A stretch of DNA of 64,000 nucleotides, taken from NCBI GenBank assembly GCA_000499405.2, contig HG738139.1, forward strand, positions 11,680,616-11,744,615, given 5' to 3'. The DNA is from Onchocerca volvulus (lineage: Eukaryota; Nematoda; Chromadorea; Rhabditida; Onchocercidae). The translations under genes were made by a program, and so were the position numbers. Shown here one piece after another: positions 18,582 to 31,402 of the stretch; within the stretch, counting starts at the first letter, position 1, and the number at the start of each line of letters is the position of its first letter. The notes below the pieces were generated by a model. That model made no database searches, was not told the origin of the DNA, and worked only from the letters and a program-made list of their open reading frames with translations.

Positions 18582-19146
18582 AAAGTTGCTTCGAGCTTCA
18601 ATATCCAATAATAATGAAAAGGAAATTTTTTTGGAAGGCTATATTCTCTGCTTTAAGTATAGGCTAACATAACATAGGTTCTAAGTTAATTTATATTCGC
18701 TTTTTATGCATTTTTGTGGTAGTTTTTTTTCTCATTCTATTGTATAGTAATCGTTTTTTAATAAATTTATGTGCGAAGAACTTTTGTAGCTTATTCTTTC
18801 CCTCTTTTATAGCTTATTCATATCAGAAAATATAATGAAAATATGATCAATTACAGAATCATTCGGATTTTATATTTTTAAAAAACATACATTTCCACAT
18901 GTATGAAACAAGCACAATATTTCACAAATCATATTATTATAAAATTAAGTTACTTAGGATTATAATCATGATTGTATATGTGTTTTATCATATTGTACTG
19001 ATAAATTTTATTCCAATTTTTTTGAAGGAAATCATTTTTTGATTACCAGTTATTTTCTATATTTTATCGGTATTAATATATTACCGTATTTTCTTAACTT
19101 TTATATCTTTATATCTGTTTACAAGTGATAAATGATAGGCAATTCT
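18582..19146. other. Convergent 3' region of HELQ and the orphan gene
   Basis: About 565 bp between two converging stop codons. It is AT-rich and holds both 3' UTRs. No coding signal is visible apart from the flanking genes. Confidence 0.55.
18760..18765 (+). terminator. Candidate poly(A) signal of HELQ
   Basis: AATAAA about 180 nt downstream of the HELQ stop, in a T-rich context. Confidence 0.45.
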
Positions 19147-20055
19147 TTATAATGTTCTTCGATGCGCTATATAAATCATTAATACAATAAATGTTATCAA
19201 GAAAATAATCAATAGGGATATAGCAGCGCTTAATATTATTCTTTTATATCGAATCAGGAAAATTGGCTCTGTATTGTACTTTTCATTATCGTATTCAAAA
19301 ATTACTTCTACTTTTTCCGGTGATGTATCATCCGGTGGACTGAAAAAAAAAAAAAGCTGCACCTTAAGTTGATATAACAGCATGATTATTGTTTATTCCA
19401 AAAGTGATAATTTATTTTAAACTAAGTCTATGGGTAAAAATAATTCAGGTTTATTTTAGGTTATTTAATACTTTCGATTAAATTTAATTAAAAAGAAGGC
19501 TTCAAATAATAAATATTTCATTTAGAAATTCGTTATTGTGGAATTTAATCGTAATATAATTTCTGTGCGAAAGTGATTAATATAATTTTTACATGGAAAT
19601 AATTACCTGAGGACAATAGTTGGAGGTGGTGGTCGGGTTGTTGATTTTTGTGATATATCTGACTGCTTATGATGGATATGAAGCAATGGTTGTTTCAATG
19701 GTGTACATGACGGTGTTGGGTGAGATCCGCTGGAATTTTGAAAATTATCAAAATTCTACATAAAAATCAATAAAATATTTATTTATCATCCAATTTATTG
19801 AATGATAAATAAATGTTTTATTGCTTTTTATTATAATTTTTTAATAAATTGCATATATCGACTGATTATTCAAATTTAAAGAATCAAATGGAGAAACGAA
19901 ATATATCTCCGAAATTGTTTAATTTTTTGGAAATAAAAAGCTTTTTAAGCTTATTTAACAAAATTTATCTGTTAGAGGGAAAAATTTAATTTGATATATT
20001 AAGATATAATTAATTTGGTTCGGCATTTCTCGTAAATTCCTTTTATTTATCGTTT

Positions 20056-20087
<32 letters not shown>

Positions 20088-21282
20088 GATAGAATAAATG
20101 ATAGGATTCCTTTTTTTTTTTTTTTTTTCATATTGCTAAATGTTTAACAATCCCTTATTTTAAATTCAATTTTTTTTGATTTAATTTTTTTCTTTTTTAA
20201 ATCAATATTTTTTTATTTATTATGATACATATTATATAGCTCCCGTGATGATTAAAATATAGAATTTGTTTGTTTTTTGTTTTTTACTTTATTTTTCTCA
20301 TTTACAATGATGATTTTTCTTTTTTTTTTCACCCATAACGATTTTGGTTACGAAATTTGCTACATATGCAGAATTTGCTATTGAATAGAAATTTTTTAGT
20401 TTTTACGATGATTTAAAGTTTTCGTTTTCCTTCCTATGTACGTATTCATAATGAAAAGGGTGTTATTAGAAAAAATGAATTTTTCTTTTTTTTCATTTTT
20501 CTAGGCACATAAACAAATAAGCACAAATTTTCTTCTAAAAAAGAAAATGAGATACTTACTTTTTTTTAAAAAAAAAAACTTATTTTTAAATTTAAAAAAA
20601 AAAAAAGATTTTGTATGTAAAATGAATAATTTCGAATCTAAACATTTTAAAATGGTATTTATTCAGCGATGAAAAGAATATTCTTCTGGTCGTTTTAAAT
20701 CAATAAATGGATGAAATACTCGAATACTGTAATTTATTAATAGTAATCAAATTGAGAAATGTAACTTTTCTGTCATTCGTTACTTTGGAAAAATTAATCT
20801 TTCCAAATTATATTCAATATATGCTATTAATAGAAATACATTCTAGCCAGCGACTAATTATTTAATAATTTTTGATATTCTAGTCTTTAAATGAATGAAA
20901 TTAAATATTCAATGAATTAAATTAAATATTAATTAGATTAAATGAAGAAAAGAATAAATAATAACCTTTCTAGAATATTACTATTAATAGTATCCTTGGG
21001 TATATCATAACTGCGAATACCCGAATAACATTTATCACTTGATTGATTATTTTTATGTTTACATTTGATTGTTGTTGTTGTTCCTTGTATTGATTTAATG
21101 ATTTCCACTGAATAATTATCATTCTTTTGTGGCTTATCATATTGTTTACCGTTATCACTAGTAATAGTTTTACCATGTGGTAAACTATAATTATGATATC
21201 TTATTCCACTGCAATGATCAAATTCGTTGCCATTACTTGTTGATATTGGAATTTCGGTATCACAAGTTATTCGTGATTTCAT
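19147..21282 (-). CDS. Unrecognised single-pass membrane protein
   Basis: Exons in transcript order: 21282-20966, 19729-19607 and 19339-19147. All three join in phase (2 then 2) through GT-AG introns, giving 210 residues. I do not recognise the family. The first exon is polar, Asn/Ser/Lys-rich and has four cysteines in two groups (ITCDTE, DHCSG, IKCKHK, KCYSG). The second is Pro/Thr/His-rich with a RPPPPT run. The third ends with an acidic stretch (VEVIFEYDNEKYN), one hydrophobic span of about 24 residues (ILSAAISLLIIFLITFIVLM) and a short basic tail HRRTL. No signal peptide is visible at this start. The ATG directly follows TTTTTTTACAG, so either the gene has more 5' exons to the right or the site receives a spliced leader. 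Clean splice phases argue that it is real; expression is unproven. Confidence 0.6.
20056..20130. repeat. Two long T homopolymers
   Basis: A run of about 29 T (20059-20087) and another of about 18 T (20111-20128), inside the large intron of the orphan gene. Long A/T runs recur throughout the window (for example 41049-41069 and 63218-63245). Lengths should be treated as approximate because such runs are error-prone. Confidence 0.85.
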
Positions 21283-21298
21283 CTGTAAAAAAAAAAAA
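21283..21298 (-). promoter_or_regulatory. Splice acceptor abutting the orphan-gene ATG
   Basis: On the minus strand a run of T followed by ACAG sits immediately before ATG. This is a strong acceptor for either a cis-intron or a nematode spliced leader. It supports the start or indicates missing upstream exons. Confidence 0.55.
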
Positions 21299-23630
21299 TT
21301 CTTTCTTAAATAATAACGATTTATTATATTTAATCACTAATTAACAAATCATCATTCATTATAACAATATAAACATAATATCATAATTAAATTATAACAT
21401 ATTTATTAACAATATCAATTAAATTAATAATATCAAATTATTTTTTATCATCATCATCATCATCATGCATAACGAAATAACGTAAGATAATCTAGAAATA
21501 ACATTATAGGGATGATAAAATTTAAATTTGAAATAATTGAAAATTTTTTTCAATAATTTTTCTAATATTTATAAAACGATATGGAGAGAAGTGAAAAAAA
21601 AAAGAAGAGCTATTTAAAGAAATTTTATTATTCAAAGAAAAAAGAAAATAAGTGCTGAAAAAACAATAAAAAATTTTTCTTTCAAAGAATTGAAAAAATG
21701 TCAGTCAAAAAGCTGATAAATTAGCGATTATTGTTGAAATGTAAGCTCAATTTTATGCATAATTCAACTTTTCTTCCATTCATTTTTTTTCCTCTCAAAT
21801 ACTTTCGCATTAAAGTATTTCAGCGTTTTCGATTTTATAAATGCATCATTTATTTTTTCTAAATAAGCTAACAAATTCAAATAATACGATAATGACATAT
21901 CGAATTAATAAAAAACAAAAATAAAAATATGGAAAAATTGTTTTTATCAATTTCAATTTTTATTTAACTAATTTTTGATATGATAATGGCATATATTTTT
22001 TAGATAAATTGATAAACAAAAACAATAATGTGGGAAACTATTCCCACCAATTTCAACTTTAATTAACTATTTATTTCAATACATAATCATGAAATAAGTT
22101 TTTATGTGAACTGGAAAAAAATAATGCGAGAAAAATATTTAAATGATTTTAATTTCAACCAACAACTTTTTATCATATTGTTAAAAAATAATTCCTTGAT
22201 GTTACTGCTATTTTTTTTTAACTAATTTCAATTTTAGCTAACTAATTTTTTAGGCAAATTAATGCAAAAAACAATATATTCTAATTTTAATTAGCTATTT
22301 TTTTAAAGCATATAAAACAAAAGAAGAGAGAGGAATGAAAATAGGATGAAAACAAAAAAAATTGAATTACTATTTTTGTTATTCACATCACAAAATGAAG
22401 AAAAAAAAAAATTTGAATTACTATTATTCACTATTCATATAATTCATACTATAAAATAGAAAAATTAAATAAATAATAGAATTAACAGAAAAAGAAGGGA
22501 AATTATTAGGAAGTAATTGTCATTTTTTGAATTATTTTTGCGAATGAATAAAAAAAAAGATCAAAAACAGTTAGGCATTGAAATATTATAAAAGACTTTT
22601 CTTTCCTTTTTGGAATCAAATTTCAACAAAACATTAATTAGATATATTAATAAAATTGATTAAATATTTCCTGCAAGCATTTAAAAAAAAAAAAAAATCA
22701 AAAGTGCCCAGATATTTTTTTAATGACAATTATGGGTTTGGCACATATATTGTGCATTGCTTTTTTTTTTTTGACTACTATTTTATGGCTTTGAAATTTA
22801 ATTATGAGAAATGAATCATCGCAGTTAATAAAAAATTGAATTGTGAACAGATGAAATAAATGAATTAATTAAATAATTAAAATAATTCATCGAAAAACTC
22901 TCGCAATTTTTGATACTATACGATTACTACTTTATTGCCAATAATAGTCGATAAACTAACGACTAAACAAAATTTTCAAATAAATTAAAATAATTCACTT
23001 CGATTCTTCAAATCGTTTTCGATTTTAAATTATATATTTTTTCGATGCTTAAATTATATTACTATCTATTAAAAACAAAAATTTTTTTAGGATCAATAAC
23101 TAAATGCACTATAATCCTGCGAAAAAAATAAAAAACTACAAGTGGAAATTATGAAATTTTTCTAGAAAAAACTTTAAATTTGAAATGACTGATTGAAAAA
23201 ATTTCAAATTCTTCCATGATTGATTATTGTTTAGAAAATTATAATGAATAGGGAGTAGACCATATGATAATGCATATTAATTGTTTGGTTTTTTAAAATA
23301 TTTTAATCCTTTAAATTCCATTTTCCTTTTTTTTTGTTTTTTGTTTTTGTTTTTTTTACTTTTTATTTTTATTTTTTTGAATTTTATCCTTTCATTTTCA
23401 CAAATGCAATATATCGCTTAAAGTTTTTTTGTTATTCTGATATTTTCAGATGAAAACTTTCTATAAAGATATACTTTCTCAAATTTGTTGGAGTTACCAA
23501 AATCATCATTTAGTTAACACATCAGAAAATACATGAACAATTAATTTAATTTCACGATTTGTCAAGTTTTGCAAAAAAACAACTTATATTACTATCTTCA
23601 ATACATACGATTTATTAGGCTACAGAAAAA
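21299..23630. other. AT-rich non-coding stretch
   Basis: No coding exon is supported. Contains a short ATC microsatellite (about 21450-21467) and many A/T runs. It could include 5' introns of the orphan membrane-protein gene on the minus strand. Confidence 0.5.
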
Positions 23631-23639
23631 ATGATCATA

Positions 23640-24190
23640 GAATATGATAAAATTTATAATTATTTAATTAAATGATGCAAAAGTCAAAACTATTTGAAAA
23701 AAGTTATAATCTAGTAATCAAATACAAACAATGAATGGAAAGAAATCAAACTATTTTAAAAGAATTATATTTTGCTTATATTTTAAAATATATATACATG
23801 ATATAATATTAATTATAAAATGAGTAATAAGTGGAAAATCCAAACTACTTTAGAAGAATTTATATTTTGTAATTACGAAATTAAATAAATAAATGATGAA
23901 AAACTAAAACTATTTTGAGAGAATTAGAGTTAAAGAATCAGGTAATGAATTGTATTTTCCAATTATAAATTAAATAATAAATGGTACAAAAACAAAACTA
24001 TTTGAAAAGAGTTATATTTTGTAATCAAATACTAAGCAGTAAGTGAAAGGAAATCAAAATTATAATTAAAGGAAATGAAAAAATCAAACTTTTACGGAAG
24101 AATTATATTTTGCAATTTTAAATTAAGTAACAAATGGTGAAAAATCAAAATTATTTTAGAAGAATTATATTCTTATAATTATATGAATTT
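23640..24190. repeat. Decayed tandem array, about 60-95 bp unit
   Basis: A phrase of the type AAATCAAAACTATTTTAGAAG followed by AATTATATTTTGTAATTA recurs near 23685, 23747, 23839, 23906, 23990, 24050, 24082 and 24145. Copies differ by many substitutions and by spacing, so the array is old. Confidence 0.7.
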
Positions 24191-26180
24191 AAAAGAAATC
24201 ATAGGAAATTAATTTTAAATTTATATTATGAACATTAATGTTCAGTAACATATTCTAAAAAGAATAATAATTTTAGTAGAAGAAGAATAATTTTAATAGA
24301 AATAAAATAAAGTGTTAGATTAATGAATATATTTGGAAATTTGCAGATATTTCTGTTTTATATAGCGAACAAAGCGAAGCTATTGGCATTAAAATGAACT
24401 TTGTGATATAAAACTTAGAAAAAAAAACGAATTAAATTTTGTTATATTTTGCAAAATAAACTATTTACTACTTAGCATTACTGCAAATTTACCAATATAT
24501 CGAGAATTGCTTCGAAAAATGCGCCAAATGAAAGTAATAATTATTTAATACGAAAAAATGACAAAATACTTTAAAATATTTAATAAATATTGCAATACAA
24601 CCGAAAATTTCAAAAAAACTTCAACAAATACATTAAGTGGAAATTTTGAGCCATTATTGAAATAAGCCTATCAAAATAAGTTTGTAAATAAATTTTTTTA
24701 TCTTCCAATGCTATTAATCAAGCCATAAAAATCTTCTTACATATTTTGCATATAAATTTTAAGTTTTTTATTTGAAATAATTGAAAATTAGTTGAAAATA
24801 AGATTGATAAAGTTAAATTATCGTTTTATTAAACAATATGCAAAAAAAGAATTACAAAAAAAATGGAAAATTTTCGAATATTTCTACGCAGTCAAATAGA
24901 AGAACTGAATATCGAGAAATTATTTAATCGAGTCAATTTAACAATAGAACCTGTTTTATTTTATTTCCATTTAAATTTAACCAATTTCAATGATTCATTT
25001 TGCATTTTATTAACTCTAAAAAGATAAAAATCCTAAAGTATTAAATCTAATGGCTAGAAAAATTCTAAATCAATAACGGAAATATTTTTAAAAGAAAAAA
25101 CTTTTTTTTTATTTAATTATAACCAAGCATGGGTGATTAAGTTTTCTCGAAAAAGAACATTAAACTAAAGAATACTTACCTAATTAACTCCGTTTTTTTT
25201 TTTTTTTTTTCCTGTATGCGAAATAAATTTGCAGAAATCATAAATTTTCGAAAAAGTAATCTCTTTTTTTTTTCAGAAAAAAAAAAATACGTAGCAATAA
25301 GTACATTTAACCTGCATAATTATACGTATATATCATTTTTCAACAAACAAATTGTACATTTGACAAAGTCATGTAATCAGAAAAAGAGAAAAAAAAATGG
25401 CAACTTTAAAATTAAATTCAATTAATTGATTAATAAATTAAAGTATTTTGCTATGGAAATTAAAAAATGAAGAATTTCCTTTCGTAATATATCATCATTT
25501 TTGCATGTTAGATTATTGTTTTATACAATTTGATCATTTACCGAATACATAAAAAATGAAACAATTGGAATGAAATAATAATTTGATTTTATTTTTCATT
25601 CAATATACTTTCTTATTTCTACTTCAATATTCGCATTACAAAGTGTTAAAATTTCGATATAAACTAATTTTTCATTTTTTTTAAATTTTTTCAATTAGTG
25701 ATTTAAAATTTGAATAATATCTTAACGCATTATTGAAATAATTCACTTTATGATTCTTTTTTTCGTCCATCTAACATAATCATTGCTTCACTAATTTATT
25801 CATATAATTTTTTCCTTTTTTTTTTTGCAAATAAATTTAATGATTTTTTCCAAATTTTTTTTCTGCTAAGTTATTAGATTTTTTAAACTTTCATTTTTGT
25901 CAAACATTTAACATTTATCATTTAATAACTAACAAATAGTTATTACCACTATAAATTTGTTGAATTTCAAATGATAAAAATATTATCATTCATATTTTAT
26001 ATTTTTTATAAATATGTACCACCCGAAATATTAAAAATAAAATGATAAATGATAGCTAAAAATAATGGAATTATCCAACAAATTCTTTGCATTGATTTAT
26101 TATCAGATTGTTTAGCTATTTGCAAAAGTATTACAATTTATCATGAGATTTATAAGAAGATTTTATTTTTCAAACGAACA
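24191..26180. other. AT-rich non-coding stretch
   Basis: No exon, RNA gene or clear repeat family seen. T-runs at about 25193-25210 and 25802-25826. Confidence 0.5.
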
Positions 26181-26184
26181 AGAC

Positions 26185-26215
26185 AACAAACATCCGATTT
26201 GTCTGGATGTTTGTT
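26185..26215. repeat. Hairpin, 11-bp perfect stem
   Basis: AACAAACATCC (26185-26195), loop GATTTGTCT, then the exact complement GGATGTTTGTT (26205-26215). It is 37 bp from a second, longer hairpin. Confidence 0.85.
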
Positions 26216-26252
26216 CGAATGTTTTTTTTATTTTTTTTTATTTTTACATCAG

Positions 26253-26293
26253 TTGCGGAATTCACAACGGTTTGTCCGTTGTGCATTCTGCAA
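26253..26293. repeat. Hairpin, 18-bp stem with 5-nt loop
   Basis: TTGCGGAATTCACAACGG (26253-26270), loop TTTGT, then CCGTTGTGCATTCTGCAA (26276-26293): 16 of 18 positions pair. CATC/GATG outside can extend the stem past a small bulge. It is a local rise in G+C within a very AT-rich area. Candidate small hairpin RNA or transposon end. Confidence 0.8.
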
Positions 26294-26520
26294 GGATGTA
26301 AATAATGTTTTAAAATGTGATAAAGATAACATTTTTTGATAACTCGGTTCTGATAATTAAAGGATAATTCTTTTTAAAAGTTCAATAATTGAAAAAAATT
26401 TAGAATTGAATCAAACAGTTGTAATATTAGTATATTAGTAATATACTTCCAATATTATTATCATTGCACTTTCTATAGAATATTTTTGCATATTATGATT
26501 AATGATTATATACTAAAATT

Positions 26521-27260
26521 AATAATAATAATAGTAGTAATAATAATAATAATGATAATAACTTTAAGAAAAATAATATTAGTAATAATAAATATAATGA
26601 CAATATTAACGATAATATAGTAGTATCATAAATAAAACAATCATAATTAGTAACAATCATTAATAACAACAAATGTCAATGACAGAGATGATAATGGTGA
26701 TAAAAATAACAGGAAAAGAAAAATATCATGAGAAATAAAAAATGATCAGATAGATGAATCATTTTGTGAATTCCAAAGTGATGCAGCAATCGTTAGACTA
26801 ATCAATCTTGCGATCTTTCACTAACCTATTTTAACATTCAGTTCAATAGATAAAATCAAAGAAATAGAAAGAGGAAGGAAAAAAAACTTCTTTAAGGCAT
26901 TTGCTAAATTTAATTTTCGAAAAAAATTCCAATAATTGGATGAAATGAAGGAAAAAGTCACTTGAAAAAGTACGAATTGACAAATGCTTTTTCTTTTTTC
27001 TCCTCTTTTTCTTTTTATTTGACATTGGTACTTTACAATTTTGCAGCCAAAATTAGCAGTTATCAATGATTTTTTAAAATGAAAATATTATGATAATTTT
27101 AAAGCAAATTATTCAAATAATTTCTATTTTAAATTTTATTGCAAAATGAGAAATTGCCTTTTCTTTGTTTTAATAAGGCATAATAGTAACAATAACAATA
27201 ACAATAATAAATAATAATAATGATAACAATAATAATAACAGTAATAATAATAATAAAACG
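26521..27260. repeat. AAT/AAC-rich simple repeats
   Basis: Imperfect ATA/AAT runs at about 26521-26600 and 27186-27275, with interspersed AAC and GAT. No gene seen between them. Confidence 0.7.
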
Positions 27261-27275
27261 GTAATAATAATGATA

Positions 27276-28510
27276 TTAAAAGGTAGAATTCGTGATTAAC
27301 TATCAAAATTTATAATTAATAATGTATAAAAATGGATTAATTTCAAAACATAGTTCAAATAAAATGTATGATGATTTCGATATTAAATGATTCCTTCATT
27401 TATTCAAATAAATGTAATACGAGCTATTTTAATAATATTATTATTAATATTAATATTAATAACAATATAAATTGTTGCAGCAACTAGCAATATAGCATTA
27501 AAAAATGAAACTTGACTTTCAATCATATTATCTTCATAATTATTTTAATTAGTAGACAAAATTACTCTTTTGATTTTTATAAAAAATCAAAATATCAATC
27601 AAATTTTGATCGGAAATTAGAAATAATCCTCTCAATAGACAATAACAATATTACGTTTATCTAGCTAATAAATTAAATTCAAATATTATAAAATGATAGC
27701 CTGTTTGTAATGAATATGCATTTAAATAAAATATTTCCAGTCAAAAAGATATTTATTTATGATATATCAATCATTCATCAACATAAACGATTAACATAAT
27801 GAATTTCGGTGAAATATTAAATTACTTTTTTCCAATTCTGTCTGTCAACTTTTGAAACATCAATTTGTCCTTTCTTACTTTTAATTTCTATAGTTTAAAA
27901 CTTTTCTTCTTTTCTTTCGCTTTCCTATCCGAATATCGTTTAAAAAGAAAAAAAAAAGTTAGAAAAAAAAATTATAAAAATAAAGAATGCGCTAGGAATC
28001 AGATATATACAACATATGTTATGCAATATAAATCTTTTCAACTAAATTATTTTACAAAAAAAGAGAAAAAGATGGATTTGTTTGACTCAAATTTTTAAAG
28101 ATGAATAATATAATTATTAAAAAAAGAAATAAAAATATTTAAAGAAAAAAAAGACAGAATATCAGAAGTTTTGTTTTGTTTTCTCCTGCCGATGTTTTAT
28201 TATTGGATATTAAACTAGGAAATTTTTGTCATAAACAAAACTATGATTAAAGCAATTAAAGTTACACTTTGTTTTATCATTGAATTTTTCAATACAAAAA
28301 CAGGTAATAATGTAATAAAAAAGAAAAAAATTATTTAATTAAAAAAAAAAACAAATATTTTGCTTTATTTAATTTTAAATTTGCTAGTACAATAGCAAAT
28401 ATTAATGTAACACACAAAAATGGAAATAATTTTTATTTTAAATTTAAATCAAAAAAAAAGTAATAATTGATTATTGCTTGTAGTCAAAATAAAAAAAAAA
28501 ATCCTCAAAG
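27276..28510. other. AT-rich non-coding stretch
   Basis: Only A/T runs and short simple repeats (an ATT/AAT tract near 27430-27470). No coding exon is supported. Confidence 0.5.
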
Positions 28511-28660
28511 TTTAATTATAATTGAAGAGATTTATGAAATTTGGTTACAGCTAAAGAAATTCTTAAAATTCAATTAAAGCTGAAGAAATTTTTGAGACTC
28601 AATTATGGCTAAAGAAATTCGTGAAAATTTAATTATAGTTGAAGGAAAAATTCATGAAAT
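28511..28660. repeat. Minisatellite, five units of about 29-31 bp
   Basis: Five consecutive units of the pattern TTYAATTATRGCTRAAGAAATTYKTGAAA, each 29-31 bp, diverged by several substitutions each. Confidence 0.8.
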
Positions 28661-31397
28661 TTGATCGTTGATAATAAAAATGGATGGATAAAATGATGAG
28701 TGAAATTTACACCAACTGATAAATGTACATATCATTGATATAAATATATATGCGACTGTTAATAATTGATAATATGTTAAAAATGTTAAAAGAAACTTTT
28801 TCTTTCTTTATATGTTTACTTTTTAGCTTGTCATATCATAACTTACGATTTTTCTTTTTTTATTTTTAGTACTACAAAAATGATCAAGAATGACTAAATA
28901 AATAGTTACAACAATATTTTTAATGACTGTTAAAATTTTTTGATTAAAAAGAAAAAAGATGAGAAAAATGAGGGAAATTTTTCGTAAATTGCCTTAATCA
29001 AGATTTCGATTCATTATCTTCTATGAAATATTCACTCCTAATGTATTTTGTTTATTTTTTATAGCTGATAAATGTATATCGTTAAGTAAAATGGAATCGA
29101 CAAGCAAAATTGAAATAACATTTAGCAGTTGTATGCAAATTTATTAATCTTGTGTATAAATAGTGTTAATCAGAATCAAAAAATTTTAACTAATCCTTTA
29201 AAAAAAAAAAAAAAAAAAATGGGTTTAAAAAATTTTTTTTTTTTTTTAAATATTTGCTTCAATGATTTATATATTTTCCGAATTGCTTGATACGTAAATT
29301 GAATTGAAAAATGACGAATTGAAATGACACATATATGTCACATTCATTGATTTTGTATACACGTAGCTCATATGTTTACGTCATACATAAAATTTATGTA
29401 TATTTTTTTTTTTTTTTAAGAAAAAAAAATAAAAGACATATAAAATGAAATAATCCCATTTTATTTTAGATAAAACTTTATTTTTAATAAAAGAAATATT
29501 TTCTATTCTGCGTCACATTTTTTCAAAGTAATAATTCTCGAATTTTTTTTTTTTAAAGTAATAACTTTCGTTCTTCTTTTCTATTACATATAATTCGGAA
29601 TTTTATATCAAATTCAAAAGTTTGGATTATACAAAAACTAAATAAAGTTAAATAAAAACAATCCATTTCGACTTACTTCGTAAGAAAAAAAAAATCCGTC
29701 AAAAAGGAAGTATTATTTTTACCTCTTTTTATCTAATTTCAAGCTGACTTATAAAAGTTAATGATTCTGACTACTGATATAAGTGAATAAAAGCTTATCA
29801 ATGATAAGGAATAAAATAACGAGAATAATAGTTTATCAATAATGAAATTATTATGATTCGTACAAACTTTTTCTTTTTAAAAATAAAAGAAAATGTGGTT
29901 TTTTCTCTAAGTCTTATAAGACTTAAGTATTAAAATAGTTTGACATATAATTTCCTGTCATATCAGACGCTATCTACACGCAATATTAAGCAGGAATATA
30001 TAAATTATGCAGAGTAAATAAATATTTTATAAGTCTTTCGACAAATTTGAATTCCATTTTTTTTTGAATAAAATTCATATCATCAATTTATATCTGTTAA
30101 TAAAATTTTCAACTTGCAAACTTAAAACTGAAAATTATATTATCACTTTTTTTTTTCTTTTTTCCGCTAATTCAATATCATATATTTAAATATTGCACAT
30201 CATAAGCAAATAATGGTTGTAATTTGGTCAAAAAAAAAAAAATTTTTTTAAACTGTGTCAATAATAATATCATATATTTGTATTGTATGAAATGTCCTTT
30301 TTTTAGAAAAAAAAAAATTTGAAAACAGTACCATTTTACATTTAACATGAAATTTTACAAATAATGAATCAACTCCGATAATTAATGAGCAAATTGTCGT
30401 TGATATAGAAGTGTGCAAATAGTACAATTTAAACATCGATAAATTAACAAAATGGAACAATATTAATGGGAATTGAAATAAAGACGATTTCTAATTATTT
30501 TGAAAACTAATAAATATTTTAATTGGATTAAATAAAAACAATTCATTTTCATACTCAAATATTTCCATTTATATATTTCGATTTCCATATTTTCATTTCA
30601 TTTCAATTTTTTATTTCTTTTATTTTGAAATTTTATGTCCAAATCAAATAAGACGAATAATTACAAACAATTTTTTTCCCTTTTTTTTTTACTGAACAAA
30701 TTTTTCAAAATAGAAGAAAAAAAAAAGAAAATGAAAAATAAGATTAAATGAAAGTATGGGGATTAAAAAAGCTATGAAAAGATATAAATAATCACATCAT
30801 TTTTTTTTCCCATACTGAGTAAATTTTCGAAAATAAAAAAAAACTTCATAAAGTAATTAAATAATTAATTAATTACGCACGGATATGAATGATGAAATGA
30901 AATAGAAAATATGAAATAGTAAGAAATTTTAATCGCAAAAATTAAAATGAAAAAAATTTTTTAAAATAAAACCGATATTATTATATTTATCTTTCGCTTT
31001 TCATTTATTTCATCAAGTTTAAACAGAAAGAAAAAAGAAAAAGAAATTTATTTTAAAATTACTGACACTTATTTTCGTTTAGTTGAACAATGTACAGTTT
31101 GAGTAAAAATATTTACAAATTATCGCATGCATAAAGAAAATGAAATATCAGGAAAAAAAGTTTATTTAAATTGTTGACAAAAAAGAAAACTTTTAGCAAA
31201 AACTGAATAATTATTTCCGTTTTTTCTTTTTCTTTTTTTTTTTTAACTTCTTAAATGATACAATGCATGAGAAAAAAATGAAAAGTGATTGGAAGAAAAA
31301 AAGTAAAGGAAAATAAATGAGAATGAAAAAAAAAGAATTTTTTTCATCACGATATTTTTATTATTCATTGCAGTTTTTGAAAAAAAAAAAAAATAAG
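28661..31397. other. AT-rich non-coding stretch
   Basis: No gene seen. Contains homopolymer pairs (for example A18 at about 29202-29219 and T16 at about 29233-29248), and an 18-bp palindrome TAAGTCTTATAAGACTTA at 29908-29925. Confidence 0.5.
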
Positions 31398-31402
31398 NNN
31401 NN
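31398..31402. other. Assembly gap (five N)
   Basis: Five N between an A-run and a T-run. This is a join or unresolved homopolymer, so the true length here is unknown. Confidence 0.95.

Noticed and set aside
26049..26339. 96-codon open frame spanning the two hairpins
   Set aside because: Amino acid composition is that of translated AT-rich DNA. There are no splice sites or family likeness. The hairpins are better viewed as structure.
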